A stretch of DNA of 64,000 bases from Acidobacteriota bacterium (GCA_002747255.1 PDUC01000037.1:1-64000), one strand, 5' to 3'; positions 37,843 through 49,671 are shown, counted from the first letter of the stretch. Translations and numbers: made by a program. The notes: generated by a model from the letters alone, not told the origin.

Positions 37843-38223
37843 GTGCCAACGATAAATCAGCTAATCAGAAAAGGTCGCAGTAAGCAGACCAGTAAGACAA
37901 AGTCACCAGCGCTCCACGCATGTCCTCAGCGAAGAGGCGTATGTACTCGAGTGTACACGACGACACCCAAGAAGCCCAACTCTGCTTTGAGAAAGGTAGC
38001 CAGGGTTCGATTGACAAACGGAATTGAAGTGACAAGTTACATTCCCGGAATTGGACACAACCTGCAGGAACACTCGATCGTCATGATCAGAGGTGGCAGG
38101 GTCAAGGATCTTCCTGGTGTTCGTTATCATATCATTCGCGGAACTCTTGATGCTGTCGGTGTAGACGGCCGTACTCAGGGGCGATCCAAGTACGGGACAA
38201 AACGTCCAAAAATAAAGAAGTAG
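37843..38223 (+). CDS. rpsL: 30S ribosomal protein S12
   Basis: S12 has 126 residues. The GTG start at 37843 follows CAGGAG; the longer upstream frame is not homologous. It begins [14 protein letters not shown] and contains [13 protein letters not shown] with the wild-type lysine that streptomycin resistance mutations alter, and [25 protein letters not shown] with the beta-methylthiolated Asp region. S12 helps monitor codon-anticodon pairing at the decoding centre. First gene of the str-S10-spc-alpha superoperon. Confidence 0.97.
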   Translation: MPTINQLIRKGRSKQTSKTKSPALHACPQRRGVCTRVYTTTPKKPNSALRKVARVRLTNGIEVTSYIPGIGHNLQEHSIVMIRGGRVKDLPGVRYHIIRGTLDAVGVDGRTQGRSKYGTKRPKIKK

Positions 38224-38232
38224 GACAGGTGA

Positions 38233-38706
<474 letters not shown>

Positions 38707-38769
38707 ATGGATAGACGCGGCGGATCGTCAGACTGATACATCCGTCGAGCGAGCTCCCAACAGAGAGCA

Positions 38770-38797
38770 CAGGTAAGCAATCTGGGAATCTTACCTG
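38770..38797 (+). promoter_or_regulatory. hairpin between rpsG and fusA
   Basis: CAGGTAAG (38770-38777) pairs perfectly with CTTACCTG (38790-38797) around a 12-nt loop. No T-tract follows, so it is not a terminator. It may be a translational regulatory element or RNA processing site for the str operon; in E. coli the S7 regulatory site lies in a different gap (rpsL-rpsG). Confidence 0.4.
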
Positions 38798-38844
38798 GAT
38801 AAATAAGCAGGTTGATCGGTGATTAGCCGTAGAGAGACGACAAG

Positions 38845-40923
38845 TTGACAGAGAATTTTCCGTTAAAAAGAATGAGAAACATCGGTATTATGGCGCATAT
38901 TGACGCCGGTAAGACCACGACGACCGAGCGGATATTGTATTACACAGGTGTGAACTACAAAATCGGTGAAGTGCACGATGGTAATGCCACGATGGACTGG
39001 ATGGAGCAGGAGCAGCAACGCGGGATTACCATTACCAGCGCGGCCACAACCTGCTATTGGAACGGAAATCGAGTCAACATCATCGACACACCCGGACACG
39101 TGGACTTCACTGTTGAAGTGGAGCGTGCGCTCAGGGTTCTGGACGGCGCCGTTGCCGTTTTTGACGCTGTGGCGGGTGTGGAACCCCAGTCGGAAACGGT
39201 TTGGCGTCAGGCTAACACCTATGCGGTTCCCAGAATTGCGTTCGTCAATAAAATGGATCGGGCGGGAGCTGATTTTCAGCGCACGGTTCGGATGATGAAG
39301 GACAAGCTTAAAGCTCAACCTCTGGTACTCCAGTTGCCAATCGGTACCGAGTCCGATTTCGCAGGTGTCGTCGACCTTGTGGAAAACGTGGCCTGGGTTT
39401 GGGAGAGTGACGATCAGGATGCGGCCTTTAACAAGGTGGCCATTCCTGAACATCTGGCCAAAGCTGCCGAAGCGGCACGTCACACCTTGCTGGAGCTCGT
39501 TGCTGAAAGCGATGAAAACCTGCTGGATCTCTACCTGGAAGAAGGCGATCTTTCCGCCGATGACCTGAAAAAAGGCATTCGCGAGCTCACCCTGAAAAGT
39601 GAGGCGGCTCCGGTGCTGTGCGGTTCGGCTTTTAAAAACAAGGGCGTTCAGCCCTTGCTGGACGCCATTGTGGACTACCTGCCGTCACCCAAGGATATTG
39701 GCGTGGTGGTAGGGCTCAGCGTGGATGGCGAAAGTGAAATCACACGCAAGCTCGAAAAGAAGGAGTCTTTGACCGGGCTTGTGTTTAAAATCGCGTCCGA
39801 TCCCTACGTGGGTCAGCTTGTCTATGTGCGCATCTACTCTGGAACGGTTCAGGCCGGCGAGAGTGTTTATCACGTCAACAAGAGCAGGAGCACCAGGCTG
39901 CCAAAGCTTTTGAGAATGCATGCCAACAAGAGAGAGGAAATCAAGACTGCGGTGGCGGGTGATATTGTCGCTGTAACCGGATTGAAATCCGTTGTTACCG
40001 GCGATACGATTTGCTCCGCGGACAAGCCCATTCTGCTCGAACGCATGACGTTCCCAGAGCCGGTTATTCACATCGCCATCGAGCCCAAGACGAAGGCCGA
40101 TGAAGAGAAGCTCATGCAGACTCTGGATCGGCTTGCCATTGAAGACCCCACCTTTAAGGTGCGGGTGGATGCCGACTCAGGCCAGCGAATCATCTCTGGA
40201 ATGGGTGAGCTTCATCTGGAAGTGTTGACCACCAGGATGCTGAAAGAGTTCAAGGTGGCCGCAAACGTGGGTAAGCCACAGGTGGCTTATCGTGAAACAG
40301 TGCAAGCGCTTGGCACGGGCGAAGAGACGTTTGACCGCGTTATTGCCAATAAGCGACAATTTGCTTCCGTTTCACTGGAATTGGCTCCTCTTGAAAGAGG
40401 AGCGGGTTTAAAAATTGACCTTTCAGAGGTGATGACAGACTTGCCTAAAGAGTTTGTGGCAGCCATCGAGGAAGGTATTGAATTGGGCCTGCAGGGCGGA
40501 GTACTCTCTGGAGTTGAAGTCATCGATCTGCAGGTACGATTGACTGAGCTGGACTACGATCCAGTCGAGTCCACGGAAGTGGCATTTAAAGTTGCTGCTA
40601 CTTCTGCCCTGAGAAAGGCGCTGAGGAATGCGAGTCCCGTTATCCTCGAACCCCGAATGCAGGTGGAAGTAGTTACACCAGAGGATTACATGGGGGGCGT
40701 TGTGAGCGACCTCCAGACTCGTAAAGGGAAAATCCTCAATATGACGGCACGCCAGGACGCGCAGATCTTGAGTGCGGATGTTCCCCTGAGGGAAATGTTC
40801 GGCTACTCGACGGCATTGCGTTCCGTCTCGCAAGGAAGAGCGTCCTATAGTATGCAATTTTCCCATTACGGTATTGCTCCAAAAGAAATTCAAGAAAAAT
40901 TTGCACCTAAAGTGCTTCCTTAG
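38845..40923 (+). CDS. fusA: elongation factor G
   Basis: EF-G (692 residues) catalyses ribosomal translocation with GTP. G motifs: [54 protein letters not shown] and [10 protein letters not shown]. Domain IV and V hallmarks [14 protein letters not shown] and the C-terminal [20 protein letters not shown] are present. The start is a TTG at 38845 ([19 protein letters not shown]), because no ATG precedes the G domain closely enough. tuf does not follow; rpsJ starts 26 nt downstream. Confidence 0.97.
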   Translation: MTENFPLKRMRNIGIMAHIDAGKTTTTERILYYTGVNYKIGEVHDGNATMDWMEQEQQRGITITSAATTCYWNGNRVNIIDTPGHVDFTVEVERALRVLDGAVAVFDAVAGVEPQSETVWRQANTYAVPRIAFVNKMDRAGADFQRTVRMMKDKLKAQPLVLQLPIGTESDFAGVVDLVENVAWVWESDDQDAAFNKVAIPEHLAKAAEAARHTLLELVAESDENLLDLYLEEGDLSADDLKKGIRELTLKSEAAPVLCGSAFKNKGVQPLLDAIVDYLPSPKDIGVVVGLSVDGESEITRKLEKKESLTGLVFKIASDPYVGQLVYVRIYSGTVQAGESVYHVNKSRSTRLPKLLRMHANKREEIKTAVAGDIVAVTGLKSVVTGDTICSADKPILLERMTFPEPVIHIAIEPKTKADEEKLMQTLDRLAIEDPTFKVRVDADSGQRIISGMGELHLEVLTTRMLKEFKVAANVGKPQVAYRETVQALGTGEETFDRVIANKRQFASVSLELAPLERGAGLKIDLSEVMTDLPKEFVAAIEEGIELGLQGGVLSGVEVIDLQVRLTELDYDPVESTEVAFKVAATSALRKALRNASPVILEPRMQVEVVTPEDYMGGVVSDLQTRKGKILNMTARQDAQILSADVPLREMFGYSTALRSVSQGRASYSMQFSHYGIAPKEIQEKFAPKVLP

Positions 40924-40949
40924 GACATGAAGGTACAGGAGAACAAATC

Positions 40950-41273
40950 ATGATTAATGAGAAGATTCGGATTCGGTTAAGGGCCTTTGATCACAGGATC
41001 CTTGATCAATCAACGAAGCAAATTGTGGACACAGCGAAAAGGACAGGAGCCGATGTGGCGGGTCCTATTCCCTTGCCCACACGAATCAACAAGTACACCG
41101 TCTTGCGGTCTCCCCATATTGATAAAAAGTCAAGGGAGCAGTTCGAAGTGCGGACTCATAAGCGGATGCTGGACATCCTCGAACCCACTTCCCAAACCGT
41201 CGAAGCACTGATGCGACTCGATTTGCCAGCTGGTGTTGACGTAGAAATCAAAGCCTTTGGCAAAGATAAATAA
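40950..41273 (+). CDS. rpsJ: 30S ribosomal protein S10
   Basis: S10 (107 residues) sits in the 30S head; in transcription antitermination complexes the same protein is NusE. Characteristic sequence: [51 protein letters not shown] and [11 protein letters not shown]. It begins the S10 block directly after fusA, with no tuf between, and rplC follows in 32 nt. Confidence 0.97.
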   Translation: MINEKIRIRLRAFDHRILDQSTKQIVDTAKRTGADVAGPIPLPTRINKYTVLRSPHIDKKSREQFEVRTHKRMLDILEPTSQTVEALMRLDLPAGVDVEIKAFGKDK

Positions 41274-41305
41274 TCTCTCCCAAAGAGTTCAGAGGAGTTC
41301 TAGGA

Positions 41306-41929
41306 ATGATTAAAGGTTTAATTGGTAAAAAAATCGGAATGACCCAGGTATACGACGATCAAGGGCAAGTGGTTCCCGTAACAGTTGTGGAAGCCGGCCC
41401 CTGTGTCGTGACTCAGGTTAAAACAATGGAAACAGATGGATACAGTGCAGTGCAAATTGGACTCGTTGAACGAAAATCCCCCAGGAAGCTCAGTAAAGCT
41501 GAAAAGGGGCATCTGGAGAAAAACGGACTTGCTCCCATGAAACACTTGAAAGAATTTAAAGTGGGCCATGGTGAAGAAGTCCATGTGGGTGACAGCATTC
41601 CTGTGACCACATTTGAGCCCAAGGAAATGCTGACCATTACAGGTAAAACAAAAGGCAGAGGTTTCCAGGGGGTCATCAAGCGACATGGATTCGGCGGTGG
41701 ACGAGCCACTCACGGCTCTCACTTCAAGAGAGCGCCCGGTTCTGTCGGTCAATGCGCAACTCCGGGGCGTGTATTTCCCGGAAAGAAGATGCCCGGACAT
41801 ATGGGCTCCAAGAATGTAACTGTGAAGAATCTCGAGCTGGTAAAAGTGATCGAGGACAAGAACTTACTCCTCGTCAAAGGCGCTGTGCCCGGTTCTCGCG
41901 GTACACTCCTGACCATCAGGAAGAGTTAA
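41306..41929 (+). CDS. rplC: 50S ribosomal protein L3
   Basis: L3 (207 residues) reaches toward the peptidyl-transferase centre. It starts GLIGKKIGMTQVYDDQGQVVPVTVV and has the conserved loop GSVGQCATPGRVFPGKKMPGHMG; the Gln is the residue methylated by PrmB in some bacteria. It lies between rpsJ and rplD. Confidence 0.97.
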   Translation: MIKGLIGKKIGMTQVYDDQGQVVPVTVVEAGPCVVTQVKTMETDGYSAVQIGLVERKSPRKLSKAEKGHLEKNGLAPMKHLKEFKVGHGEEVHVGDSIPVTTFEPKEMLTITGKTKGRGFQGVIKRHGFGGGRATHGSHFKRAPGSVGQCATPGRVFPGKKMPGHMGSKNVTVKNLELVKVIEDKNLLLVKGAVPGSRGTLLTIRKS

Positions 41930-41941
41930 GGAGTTTTAACA

Positions 41942-42568
41942 ATGGCAAATGTGAAAGTATATTCATTTGAAAACAAAGAAGTTGGCGAACTTGAGCTGGC
42001 TGACAAGGTGTTTAAGGCTCCCGTTAATAGACACCTGATGTGGGAAGCTGTCAACCATTTCCTGGCCGTAAGAAGGGATGGAACAGCCAGCACCAAAGTG
42101 CGATCGGAAGTCGCCGGTTCCGGTGCAAAAATGTGGAAACAGAAAGGAACAGGCCGGGCGCGTGTTGGGGATGGTCAAACTCCCAAATGGCGCGGTGGTG
42201 GTACCGTTCACGGTCCCAAGCCCCGCAGTTATGCCTATCCTTTTCCCAAGAAGAAGAGAAGAGGAGCCATTCGTTCCGCTCTCTCTCTGAAGTTAAATGA
42301 AGGCAGTCTCAAGATTATCGACAGTTTTGGTCTGGAATCGCATAAAACCAGGCATTTCATCGAGCAGCTCAACAACCTCGGACTGAACAAGAAAGTTCTG
42401 CTGGTTGGAACGCGGGACGATAGTAATCTGGTAGCGGCCTCGCGGAACATCCCCAGCGTTAAATTTACGCCTTCTCTCAGTATCAACATCCACGATCTTC
42501 TCAAGTACGACAACGTACTCATTTCAGAGGCAGCCGTGAAAGAAATTCAGGAGGTACTCAGCAAATGA
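41942..42568 (+). CDS. rplD: 50S ribosomal protein L4
   Basis: L4 (208 residues) lines the exit tunnel through its extended loop (GSGAKMWKQKGTGRARVGDGQTPKWRGGGTVHGP). In E. coli it also represses its own operon; whether it does so here is not visible. Its stop overlaps the rplW start (ATGA). Confidence 0.96.
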   Translation: MANVKVYSFENKEVGELELADKVFKAPVNRHLMWEAVNHFLAVRRDGTASTKVRSEVAGSGAKMWKQKGTGRARVGDGQTPKWRGGGTVHGPKPRSYAYPFPKKKRRGAIRSALSLKLNEGSLKIIDSFGLESHKTRHFIEQLNNLGLNKKVLLVGTRDDSNLVAASRNIPSVKFTPSLSINIHDLLKYDNVLISEAAVKEIQEVLSK

Positions 42569-42861
42569 ATACAAGAATGAATAAAATTTTAAAAGCACCT
42601 CTCTTGACGGAAAAGGGGATGTATGTGAAAGAGCATGACAATGTTCACATCTTTGAAGTGGATCGAGCTGCCACCAAGCAGGAAATCCGGGCTGCCGTTG
42701 AACGCGAGTTCGATGTCAAGGTAACCGATGTGAAAACAGTCAATGTTAAAGGTAAAACCAAGCGAGTCGGCCGCCACCTGGGCAAAAAAGCCGACTTTAA
42801 GAAAGCCTATGTAACGGTTGCTCCTGGCTCGGGAGAGATCGACTACTTCGAAGGCACCTAA
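42565..42861 (+). CDS. rplW: 50S ribosomal protein L23
   Basis: L23 (98 residues) lies at the tunnel exit and docks trigger factor and SRP. Typical sequence: ILKAPLLTEKGMYVKEHDNVHIFEVDRAATKQEIRAAVE and VKTVNVKGKTKRVGR. It overlaps rplD by 4 nt. Confidence 0.96.
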   Translation: MNTRMNKILKAPLLTEKGMYVKEHDNVHIFEVDRAATKQEIRAAVEREFDVKVTDVKTVNVKGKTKRVGRHLGKKADFKKAYVTVAPGSGEIDYFEGT

Positions 42862-42874
42862 GAGGAGATGATCC

Positions 42875-43702
<828 letters not shown>

Positions 43703-43718
43703 GCGGTAAGGAGAAGTT

Positions 43719-44003
43719 ATGCCACGTTCATTGAAAAAAGGACCCTTCATTGATGATCATTTAATGAAGAAAGTTGAAAATGCAGGTCAGAATCCCAAAA
43801 ACAAAGTGATCAAGACCTGGTCCAGGCGATCGACGATCCTGCCCGAAATGGTCGGTATGACCTTCGCCGTGCACAATGGTCACAAGTTCATTCCCGTTTA
43901 CGTACAGGAAAACATGGTTGGACACAAGCTCGGTGAGTTTTCGCCAACGCGAACCTGGAGAGGCCACGCTGGTCAGCGCAACCTCAAGGGTTCTAAAAGG
44001 TAA
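43719..44003 (+). CDS. rpsS: 30S ribosomal protein S19
   Basis: S19 (94 residues) forms a complex with S13 in the 30S head. It has [32 protein letters not shown] and the C-terminal [16 protein letters not shown]. It lies 16 nt after rplB and 15 nt before rplV. Confidence 0.97.
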   Translation: MPRSLKKGPFIDDHLMKKVENAGQNPKNKVIKTWSRRSTILPEMVGMTFAVHNGHKFIPVYVQENMVGHKLGEFSPTRTWRGHAGQRNLKGSKR

Positions 44004-44018
44004 AGGGAGGATAGTTCT

Positions 44019-44363
44019 ATGATTGCAAGGGCAAAAGCAAAGTACATCCGGGGTTCTGCCCGTAAAGCCCGCCTCGTTATCGATCAAATTCGGGGAAAAA
44101 ATGTCGAGGAAGCTCTCAGCGTTCTCAAGTTTTCTCCGCGAGGAGCGGCTAAGCCCATTGAAACATGTCTCAAATCGGCCATCGCCAATGCCACCCAGGC
44201 AGACAGCATGGCGGATATCGACAACTTTTTCATTAGCACGGCCTTGATTGATGAAGGGCCAACCATGAAACGAATTCGACCGGGAGCGATGGGCCGCGCG
44301 GGTCGCATTCGCAAGCGTTTTAATCATATTACAATTGAAATAAGTAATAACGAAGAAGAGTGA
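44019..44363 (+). CDS. rplV: 50S ribosomal protein L22
   Basis: L22 (114 residues) contributes a beta-hairpin to the exit tunnel. It shows [29 protein letters not shown] and the hairpin [21 protein letters not shown], the region mutated in macrolide resistance. It ends in a short acidic tail and is followed by rpsC. Confidence 0.96.
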   Translation: MIARAKAKYIRGSARKARLVIDQIRGKNVEEALSVLKFSPRGAAKPIETCLKSAIANATQADSMADIDNFFISTALIDEGPTMKRIRPGAMGRAGRIRKRFNHITIEISNNEEE

Positions 44364-44376
44364 GCGGAGGATAGTT

Positions 44377-44994
44377 TTGGGTCAAAAAGTTCATCCCGTC
44401 GGCTTCAGATTAGCAGTAACGAAGGATTGGAATTCCAAGTGGATTGCAACCAAGCGTCAGTATGGCGAATTCCTTCACACTGATTTGCGTCTGCGGGAAG
44501 AGTTAAAAAGAAGTTTAAAGCATGCGTACGTTTCAGATATCACTATCGAACGTGCTGCAAATCGTATGAAAGTCAACATCATTACAGCCAGACCGGGTGT
44601 TATCATCGGGAAAAAGGGTATGGAAGTTGAAAAACTGAAAAAATGGATCGGCGATCAGGTCGCTCAAGATGTTACCATTAACATCAAAGAAGTGAAAAAG
44701 CCTGAAATTGAAGCACAGCTTGTTGCAGAATCCATCTGCAATCAGCTCGAAAGAAGGATGTCCTTCCGTCGTGCTATGAAGAAAGCCGAAGAAAACGCAT
44801 TGAGATTCGGAGCAAAAGGAATCAAAATCAAAATTTCCGGTCGTCTGAATGGGGCTGAGATCGCGCGTTCTGAAGAGTTTCTCTCGGGACAGATGCCTCT
44901 CCAGACCCTGAGAGCTGGCATTGATTTTGGATTTAGTGAAGCCAATACAACTTACGGTATTATCGGCGTTAAAGTCTGGATCAATAAAGACTAA
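44377..44994 (+). CDS. rpsC: 30S ribosomal protein S3
   Basis: S3 (205 residues) lies at the mRNA entry channel and has helicase-like activity in the ribosome. The TTG start at 44377 is followed by [21 protein letters not shown], the invariant N-terminus, with GGAGG upstream. The KH domain has [16 protein letters not shown]. The C-terminus ends soon after [13 protein letters not shown], so the variable tail found in many homologues is missing. Confidence 0.96.
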   Translation: MGQKVHPVGFRLAVTKDWNSKWIATKRQYGEFLHTDLRLREELKRSLKHAYVSDITIERAANRMKVNIITARPGVIIGKKGMEVEKLKKWIGDQVAQDVTINIKEVKKPEIEAQLVAESICNQLERRMSFRRAMKKAEENALRFGAKGIKIKISGRLNGAEIARSEEFLSGQMPLQTLRAGIDFGFSEANTTYGIIGVKVWINKD

Positions 44995-45005
44995 GGAGTA
45001 TTCTG

Positions 45006-45428
45006 ATGTTAATGCCAAATCGTACAAAGTACAGAAAGTTACAGAAGAAAGTCAGGTCAAAAGTAGCCACCAGAGGAACCAATGTCTCATTTGGTGAGTA
45101 CGGCATGAAGGCCATGCAGTGCGGTTGGATCACCAGCCGGCAAATTGAAGCAGCCCGTGTTGCCATGACCCGTCACATCAAGAGACAGGGAAAAATCTGG
45201 ATTCGAGTTTTCCCTGACAAACCAATCACTTCCAAGCCCGCCGAAACGCGTATGGGTAAGGGGAAAGGATCAGTGGATCATTGGGTGTCCGCCGTCAATG
45301 CTGGCAAGGTTCTCTTTGAAATGGAAGGTGTCACACCCGAATTGGCCAAAGCCGCTTTCCAGATTGCAGCCATGAAGCTGCCAATCAAGACCAAATTTGT
45401 CAGCAGACATTCGTTGGGAGATGAATAA
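45006..45428 (+). CDS. rplP: 50S ribosomal protein L16
   Basis: L16 (140 residues) helps form the A-site and is needed for late 50S assembly. Signature: [49 protein letters not shown] and [16 protein letters not shown] with the conserved Arg. The 3' end overlaps a possible rpmC upstream frame, but rpmC most likely starts just after its stop. Confidence 0.97.
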   Translation: MLMPNRTKYRKLQKKVRSKVATRGTNVSFGEYGMKAMQCGWITSRQIEAARVAMTRHIKRQGKIWIRVFPDKPITSKPAETRMGKGKGSVDHWVSAVNAGKVLFEMEGVTPELAKAAFQIAAMKLPIKTKFVSRHSLGDE

Positions 45429-45429
45429 G

Positions 45430-45630
45430 ATGAAAGCAGAAAAAGTGCGTGAAATGAAAGCGGAAGACATTCTCGACGACATCAACACCCTTGAAAAAGA
45501 GTTGATGCATTTGAGAATGGAAAACCGTATCGGTACCGCTGAGAATCCACTGGAAATCCGCCATAAGCGCAGAACCATTGCGAGAATGAAGACGATTCTC
45601 GGTGAATTAGAACGGAAACAAGGTGAGTAA
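45430..45630 (+). CDS. rpmC: 50S ribosomal protein L29
   Basis: L29 (66 residues) is an all-helical protein at the tunnel exit. The start is placed at 45430 because GGGAG lies 9 nt upstream; an ATG at 45421 has no spacing to it. Recognisable as L29 by [23 protein letters not shown] and [20 protein letters not shown]. Confidence 0.93.
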   Translation: MKAEKVREMKAEDILDDINTLEKELMHLRMENRIGTAENPLEIRHKRRTIARMKTILGELERKQGE

Positions 45631-45631
45631 C

Positions 45632-45868
45632 ATGGGACATAGACAAACGAGAACAGGTACGGTCGTCAGTGACAAAATGGATAAAACCATTGTCGTTATG
45701 GTGGAACGAAAGATTCAGCATGAACTGTACAAGCGTACATTGAAACAATCTAAAAAGTATGTTGCCCATGACGAGGACAACGCAGCGAAACTTGGGGATC
45801 TGGTGGAGATCATTGAATCCAAACCCATGTCCAAAAGGAAACGCTGGCGCCTGGTCAAGGTCCTCTAA
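45632..45868 (+). CDS. rpsQ: 30S ribosomal protein S17
   Basis: S17 (78 residues) is a primary 16S rRNA binder with an OB fold. It has [29 protein letters not shown] and the terminal [12 protein letters not shown]. The ATG at 45632 is preferred over an in-frame GTG at 45623, which lies in the end of rpmC; AAGGTGAG sits just upstream. Confidence 0.96.
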   Translation: MGHRQTRTGTVVSDKMDKTIVVMVERKIQHELYKRTLKQSKKYVAHDEDNAAKLGDLVEIIESKPMSKRKRWRLVKVL

Positions 45869-45901
45869 TACTGTTAAATTAAATGAAAAGAGGTTAACGA
45901 C

Positions 45902-46270
45902 ATGATACAAATGGGAACAATTTTGAATGTCGCCGATAATTCGGGAGCCAAAAAAATTGCATGCATCCGCCCTGACGGTGGGTCAGTGGGTAAAATCGCC
46001 CAGCTGGGTGATGTAATTACGGCTTCGGTCAAAGAGGCCACTCCCAATGGGCAGATCAAAAAGAAGAAAGTAATTAAAGCGGTTATCGTACGTCAGAGAA
46101 AGGAATTCCGTCGTAAGGACGGATCTTACATCCGATTTGATGAAAATGCCGCCGTAATCATAAAACCTGACGGTGAACCTGTGGGCACTCGTGTATTTGG
46201 GCCTGTTGCGCGTGAACTGCGTGACAGAAAGTACATGAAAATTGTCTCTCTGGCTCCTGAAGTACTTTAA
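45902..46270 (+). CDS. rplN: 50S ribosomal protein L14
   Basis: L14 (122 residues) forms intersubunit bridge B8 and binds RsfS. It begins [22 protein letters not shown] and contains [29 protein letters not shown] and [25 protein letters not shown]. First gene of the spc block, 33 nt after rpsQ. Confidence 0.97.
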   Translation: MIQMGTILNVADNSGAKKIACIRPDGGSVGKIAQLGDVITASVKEATPNGQIKKKKVIKAVIVRQRKEFRRKDGSYIRFDENAAVIIKPDGEPVGTRVFGPVARELRDRKYMKIVSLAPEVL

Positions 46271-46283
46271 TGGAGGCATGGCA

Positions 46284-46598
46284 ATGGCAAGCAAGTTAAG
46301 AAAAGGCGACATGGTCGAGGTAATCTGTGGGAAAGATAAAGGGGATCGCGGAAAGATCCTTGAAGTCTATCCAGCTAAACAACGCGTCCTGGTTGAAGGT
46401 TTGAACATGGTTCAAAAACATGTTAAAGCCGGAGGCCAGCAGGAAGCTGGTATTGTTGAAAAAGAAGCACCCCTTCATATTTCCAATGTCATGCTGGTCG
46501 ATCCTGACAGCAACAAAAAAGTACGTGTGGGATTCGTTATCGATGAAGACGGCACGAAGTCTCGCGTTTCCAAAGCAACTGGAAACAAGTTAGATTAA
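46284..46598 (+). CDS. rplX: 50S ribosomal protein L24
   Basis: L24 (104 residues) initiates 50S assembly. The KOW motif LRKGDMVEVICGKDKGDRGKIL is at the N-terminus, followed by EGLNMVQKHVK and EAPLHISNVMLVDP. The start is placed at 46284: GGAGG is 7 nt upstream of this ATG but only 1 nt before the ATG at 46278. Confidence 0.95.
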   Translation: MASKLRKGDMVEVICGKDKGDRGKILEVYPAKQRVLVEGLNMVQKHVKAGGQQEAGIVEKEAPLHISNVMLVDPDSNKKVRVGFVIDEDGTKSRVSKATGNKLD

Positions 46599-46611
46599 AT
46601 AGGAAGATAAA

Positions 46612-47154
46612 ATGCGATTGGAAAAAAAATACAAGGAAACCTTGGTAAAGAAACTAAAGGAAGAGCTTGGGCTCTCCAACGTTATGCAGGTCCCAAGGGT
46701 TGAGAAAGTGGTTATCAACATGGGTGTTGGTGAGGCTATCCAAAACCGGGCTGCACTTGAAAAATCTGTTGAACAATTGACCCGCCTGGCAGGTCAGAAA
46801 GCAGTTATCACGACAGCCAAGAAGTCCATTTCCAATTTTAAGTTAAGAGAAGGAATGGCAATTGGCTGCAGAGTAACACTGCGCGGTCCTCGAATGTATG
46901 AATTTTTGGAGCGTTTCATTAACATCGCATTACCCCGAGTACGTGACTTCAGAGGTATTTCACCGAAGTCATTTGACGGTCGTGGAAACTACACCGTAGG
47001 GGTAAAGGATCAACTGATATTCCCGGAAATCGACTTTGGTAAAGTCGATGCCACCAGGGGAATGAACATCTGCGTTGTCACCAGCGCAAAGACTGATGAA
47101 CATGGGCGAGCTTTGTTGACTGGCCTTGGGTTTCCTTTCCGGAAACAGAATTAA
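46612..47154 (+). CDS. rplE: 50S ribosomal protein L5
   Basis: L5 (180 residues) binds 5S rRNA and contacts P-site tRNA. Conserved blocks: [46 protein letters not shown] and [30 protein letters not shown]. rpsN (S14), which often follows, is absent; only 14 nt separate it from rpsH. Confidence 0.97.
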   Translation: MRLEKKYKETLVKKLKEELGLSNVMQVPRVEKVVINMGVGEAIQNRAALEKSVEQLTRLAGQKAVITTAKKSISNFKLREGMAIGCRVTLRGPRMYEFLERFINIALPRVRDFRGISPKSFDGRGNYTVGVKDQLIFPEIDFGKVDATRGMNICVVTSAKTDEHGRALLTGLGFPFRKQN

Positions 47155-47168
47155 GTAGAGGAGAAACC

Positions 47169-47570
47169 ATGAGTGTTACTGATCCCATTGCGGACCTCTT
47201 AACGAGAATAAGAAATGGCCACATGGCCAAACATGAGAAAGTAGATCTTCCTTTTTCAAAGCTCAAGTACAAAATTGTTCGCATTTTGAAAGAAGAAGGC
47301 TATATCAAGAATTTTAAGGAAATCGATGTGAAGGGAGCGTTCCCTATCATTCGCGTCTACCTCAAGTACCAGCCCAACGGCAAACCGCTCATCAACGGAC
47401 TGCAGCGTGTTTCAAAGCCCGGACGCAGGGTGTACCGCGGGAAAGATGAAATTCCCGAGGTGCTGAAAGGACTTGGCATATCGATCCTTACAACCAACAG
47501 AGGTGTCATGACCAATCGCAGAGCTAAAAGCGAAGGCGTTGGCGGTGAAGTCCTCTGTAAAGTTTGGTAA
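47169..47570 (+). CDS. rpsH: 30S ribosomal protein S8
   Basis: S8 (133 residues) binds helix 21 of 16S rRNA and in E. coli regulates the spc operon. Typical: [39 protein letters not shown] and the C-terminal [28 protein letters not shown]. It lies directly after rplE and overlaps a possible long rplF frame. Confidence 0.97.
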   Translation: MSVTDPIADLLTRIRNGHMAKHEKVDLPFSKLKYKIVRILKEEGYIKNFKEIDVKGAFPIIRVYLKYQPNGKPLINGLQRVSKPGRRVYRGKDEIPEVLKGLGISILTTNRGVMTNRRAKSEGVGGEVLCKVW

Positions 47571-47581
47571 GGAGGAAGAAC

Positions 47582-48133
47582 ATGTCACGTATTGGTAATA
47601 AGCAAATTAACATTCCAGCAGCAGTCAAGCTTAAAGTGGAAGATAACAGGGTCTATTTCGAAGGGCCCAAGGGTAAATTGAACTCACCTATTCCTCCGGG
47701 GATTTCAGTGGAGCAAAAGGACGGCGCTTTGCAGTTTGAAAGAAGTGCTGACGATGGACAAGCCAGAGCCTATCACGGCCTCGCTCGCGCGTTAGCCAAT
47801 AACTGTCTGATCGGAGTAACAGAGGGCTACCAAAAGAAACTCTCCATCAAAGGTGTTGGATACAGGGTGAATGTCAATGGCAAAACCGTTGAATTACACC
47901 TGGGGTACTCCCATCCCATTTCCTATGAATTACCTGAAGGCATTACTGCTCAATCCCAGGAAGATCGAGCGACTAAAACCATTATGCTCACAATTGAAGG
48001 TATTGATAAACAGCTCGTTGGTCAAACCGCTGCAGAAATAAGGAAACTCAGAAAACCCGAACCCTACAAAGGAAAGGGTATTCGTTATTTCGATGAGCAC
48101 ATCAAGCTTAAAGCCGGTAAGACCGGTAAATAA
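47582..48133 (+). CDS. rplF: 50S ribosomal protein L6
   Basis: L6 (183 residues) lies near the factor-binding site. The ATG at 47582, preceded by AAGGAGG, gives [17 protein letters not shown], the conserved N-terminus. Later blocks are [28 protein letters not shown] and the terminal [16 protein letters not shown]. Confidence 0.97.
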   Translation: MSRIGNKQINIPAAVKLKVEDNRVYFEGPKGKLNSPIPPGISVEQKDGALQFERSADDGQARAYHGLARALANNCLIGVTEGYQKKLSIKGVGYRVNVNGKTVELHLGYSHPISYELPEGITAQSQEDRATKTIMLTIEGIDKQLVGQTAAEIRKLRKPEPYKGKGIRYFDEHIKLKAGKTGK

Positions 48134-48147
48134 TAAGGGGTGTTCAA

Positions 48148-48510
48148 ATGAAACTCAACAAAGTGCAAAGAAGAAAGAGAATTCGCAATCGAATTCGCAA
48201 AAAGGTCGTTGGCACTGCTGAACGTCCCAGGTTAGCGGTTTTCAAGAGCTTGAAACAGATCTATGTGCAAGCAATCGACGATTTAAATGGCCACACACTT
48301 GCCTCTGCTTCATCACTGGAGAAGGCATTCAAGGATTCAGGAAAAACGGGCGGCAACATGGAAGGTGCCACCGTGATCGGTGAATTCATTGGCAAACGCC
48401 TGACTGAGAAGGGCATAACGAAAGCAGTGTTTGATCGCGGTGGTTTTCATCACCATGGACGCATCAAGGCACTGGCAGATGCGGCTCGCAAAGCTGGATT
48501 GACCATTTAA
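48148..48510 (+). CDS. rplR: 50S ribosomal protein L18
   Basis: L18 (120 residues) binds 5S rRNA with L5. It has [49 protein letters not shown] and the terminal [25 protein letters not shown]. It lies 14 nt after rplF and 11 nt before rpsE. Confidence 0.97.
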   Translation: MKLNKVQRRKRIRNRIRKKVVGTAERPRLAVFKSLKQIYVQAIDDLNGHTLASASSLEKAFKDSGKTGGNMEGATVIGEFIGKRLTEKGITKAVFDRGGFHHHGRIKALADAARKAGLTI

Positions 48511-48521
48511 GGAGTAAAGTT

Positions 48522-49019
48522 GTGGTACAGAGTTTAAATGTCAATGAACTTAATTTGAAAGACAGAGTGGTCAGCATTCGCCGTGTTACTAAAGTTGTCA
48601 AAGGTGGTAAGAACTTTGCCTTTTCAGCTTTGGTTGTCGTGGGCGACGGTGAAGGTCACGTGGGATACGGTGAAGGCAAAGCGCTTCAGGTTCCCGCTGC
48701 CATTAAAAAAGCCGCCGATGCTGCCAAAAAGAACCTGATCAAGGTTCCCATCACCAATTTCACCATTCCGCACGAGGTAAATGAACGCTTTGGCGCGGGC
48801 AGGGTTCTGTTGAAACCGGCCAAGCCAGGAAAGGGCGTTATCGCAGGCGGCGCGGTTCGCGCAGTGGTGGAATCCGCAGGAATTAAGGATATCGTCACCA
48901 AATCACTGGGGTCCGATAACCAGATCAACATTGTTAAGGCGACATTCAGGTGCCTTGAGAATCTACACGATCCTACGACATACCTGCAGGCTCGTGGACG
49001 AGATATCAGTGAGGCATAA
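48522..49019 (+). CDS. rpsE: 30S ribosomal protein S5
   Basis: S5 (165 residues) controls decoding accuracy and lines the mRNA entry. The GTG start at 48522 is preceded by AAGGAG. Key blocks: LKDRVVSIRRVTKVVKGGKNFAFSALVVVGDGEGHVGYGEGKA and VIAGGAVRAVVESAGIKDIVTKSLGS. One nucleotide separates its stop from the rpmD start. Confidence 0.97.
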   Translation: MVQSLNVNELNLKDRVVSIRRVTKVVKGGKNFAFSALVVVGDGEGHVGYGEGKALQVPAAIKKAADAAKKNLIKVPITNFTIPHEVNERFGAGRVLLKPAKPGKGVIAGGAVRAVVESAGIKDIVTKSLGSDNQINIVKATFRCLENLHDPTTYLQARGRDISEA

Positions 49020-49020
49020 C

Positions 49021-49197
49021 ATGGAAAAAATTAAAGTAAGACTCAAAAAAAGTATGATAGGCACACTTCGAACGCATCGGAAGGTTGTCAAATCACTTGG
49101 TCTCTCCAGAGTCAACCAGGTTCGCGAGTTGCCCGATGTACCCGAAGTACGCGGTCAAATCAAGAAAGTTGAATACATGGTAGAGATCGTAGAGTAA
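49021..49197 (+). CDS. rpmD: 50S ribosomal protein L30
   Basis: L30 (58 residues) is a small protein that binds 5S rRNA-adjacent 23S rRNA and occurs only in some bacterial lineages. The sequence [30 protein letters not shown] is diagnostic. The ATG at 49021 lies immediately after the rpsE stop. Confidence 0.95.
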   Translation: MEKIKVRLKKSMIGTLRTHRKVVKSLGLSRVNQVRELPDVPEVRGQIKKVEYMVEIVE

Positions 49198-49208
49198 AGG
49201 CGGCTAAT

Positions 49209-49649
49209 ATGAAGTTAAATGAACTTAGACCCAATGCGGGTGCAACAAAGAAAAGAAAGCGTGTTGGCCGTGGTCCGGGATCAGGCCTGGGAAAAACTTC
49301 CGGGCGTGGTGAAAACGGTCAAAAATCGAGAAGCGGCTATTCCAGGAAGCGTCACTTTGAAGGCGGCCAGATGCCTCTTCAACGTCGCATCCCGAAAGTC
49401 GGTTTCACCAATATTTTCCGAAAGGAATACGTGGTGTTGAACGTGCGGAATCTCGCCACTTTCAATGTTGATGAAGTTAAACTGGAAGATTACAAAAATT
49501 TCGGTTTTGCAAAGAACATGAAAGACGGCATCAAGATTTTGGGATTTGGCGAGCTGGATAAACCCATGACGGTACACGCTCATAAATTCTCAAAAACCGC
49601 TCAGGAGAAAATCGAGAAAGCTGGCGGCAAATGCATTGTTTGCAAGTAA
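49209..49649 (+). CDS. rplO: 50S ribosomal protein L15
   Basis: L15 (146 residues) is a late-assembly protein with a long basic N-terminal tail: [41 protein letters not shown]. The globular domain follows with [17 protein letters not shown]. It lies 22 nt before secY, the conserved order. Confidence 0.97.
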   Translation: MKLNELRPNAGATKKRKRVGRGPGSGLGKTSGRGENGQKSRSGYSRKRHFEGGQMPLQRRIPKVGFTNIFRKEYVVLNVRNLATFNVDEVKLEDYKNFGFAKNMKDGIKILGFGELDKPMTVHAHKFSKTAQEKIEKAGGKCIVCK

Positions 49650-49671
49650 CTCCAAAGACAAAGAGTAAAAC

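Noticed and set aside
37583-37849. 88-residue minus-strand frame upstream of rpsL
   Set aside because: It crosses the rpsL promoter and leader and shows no homology.
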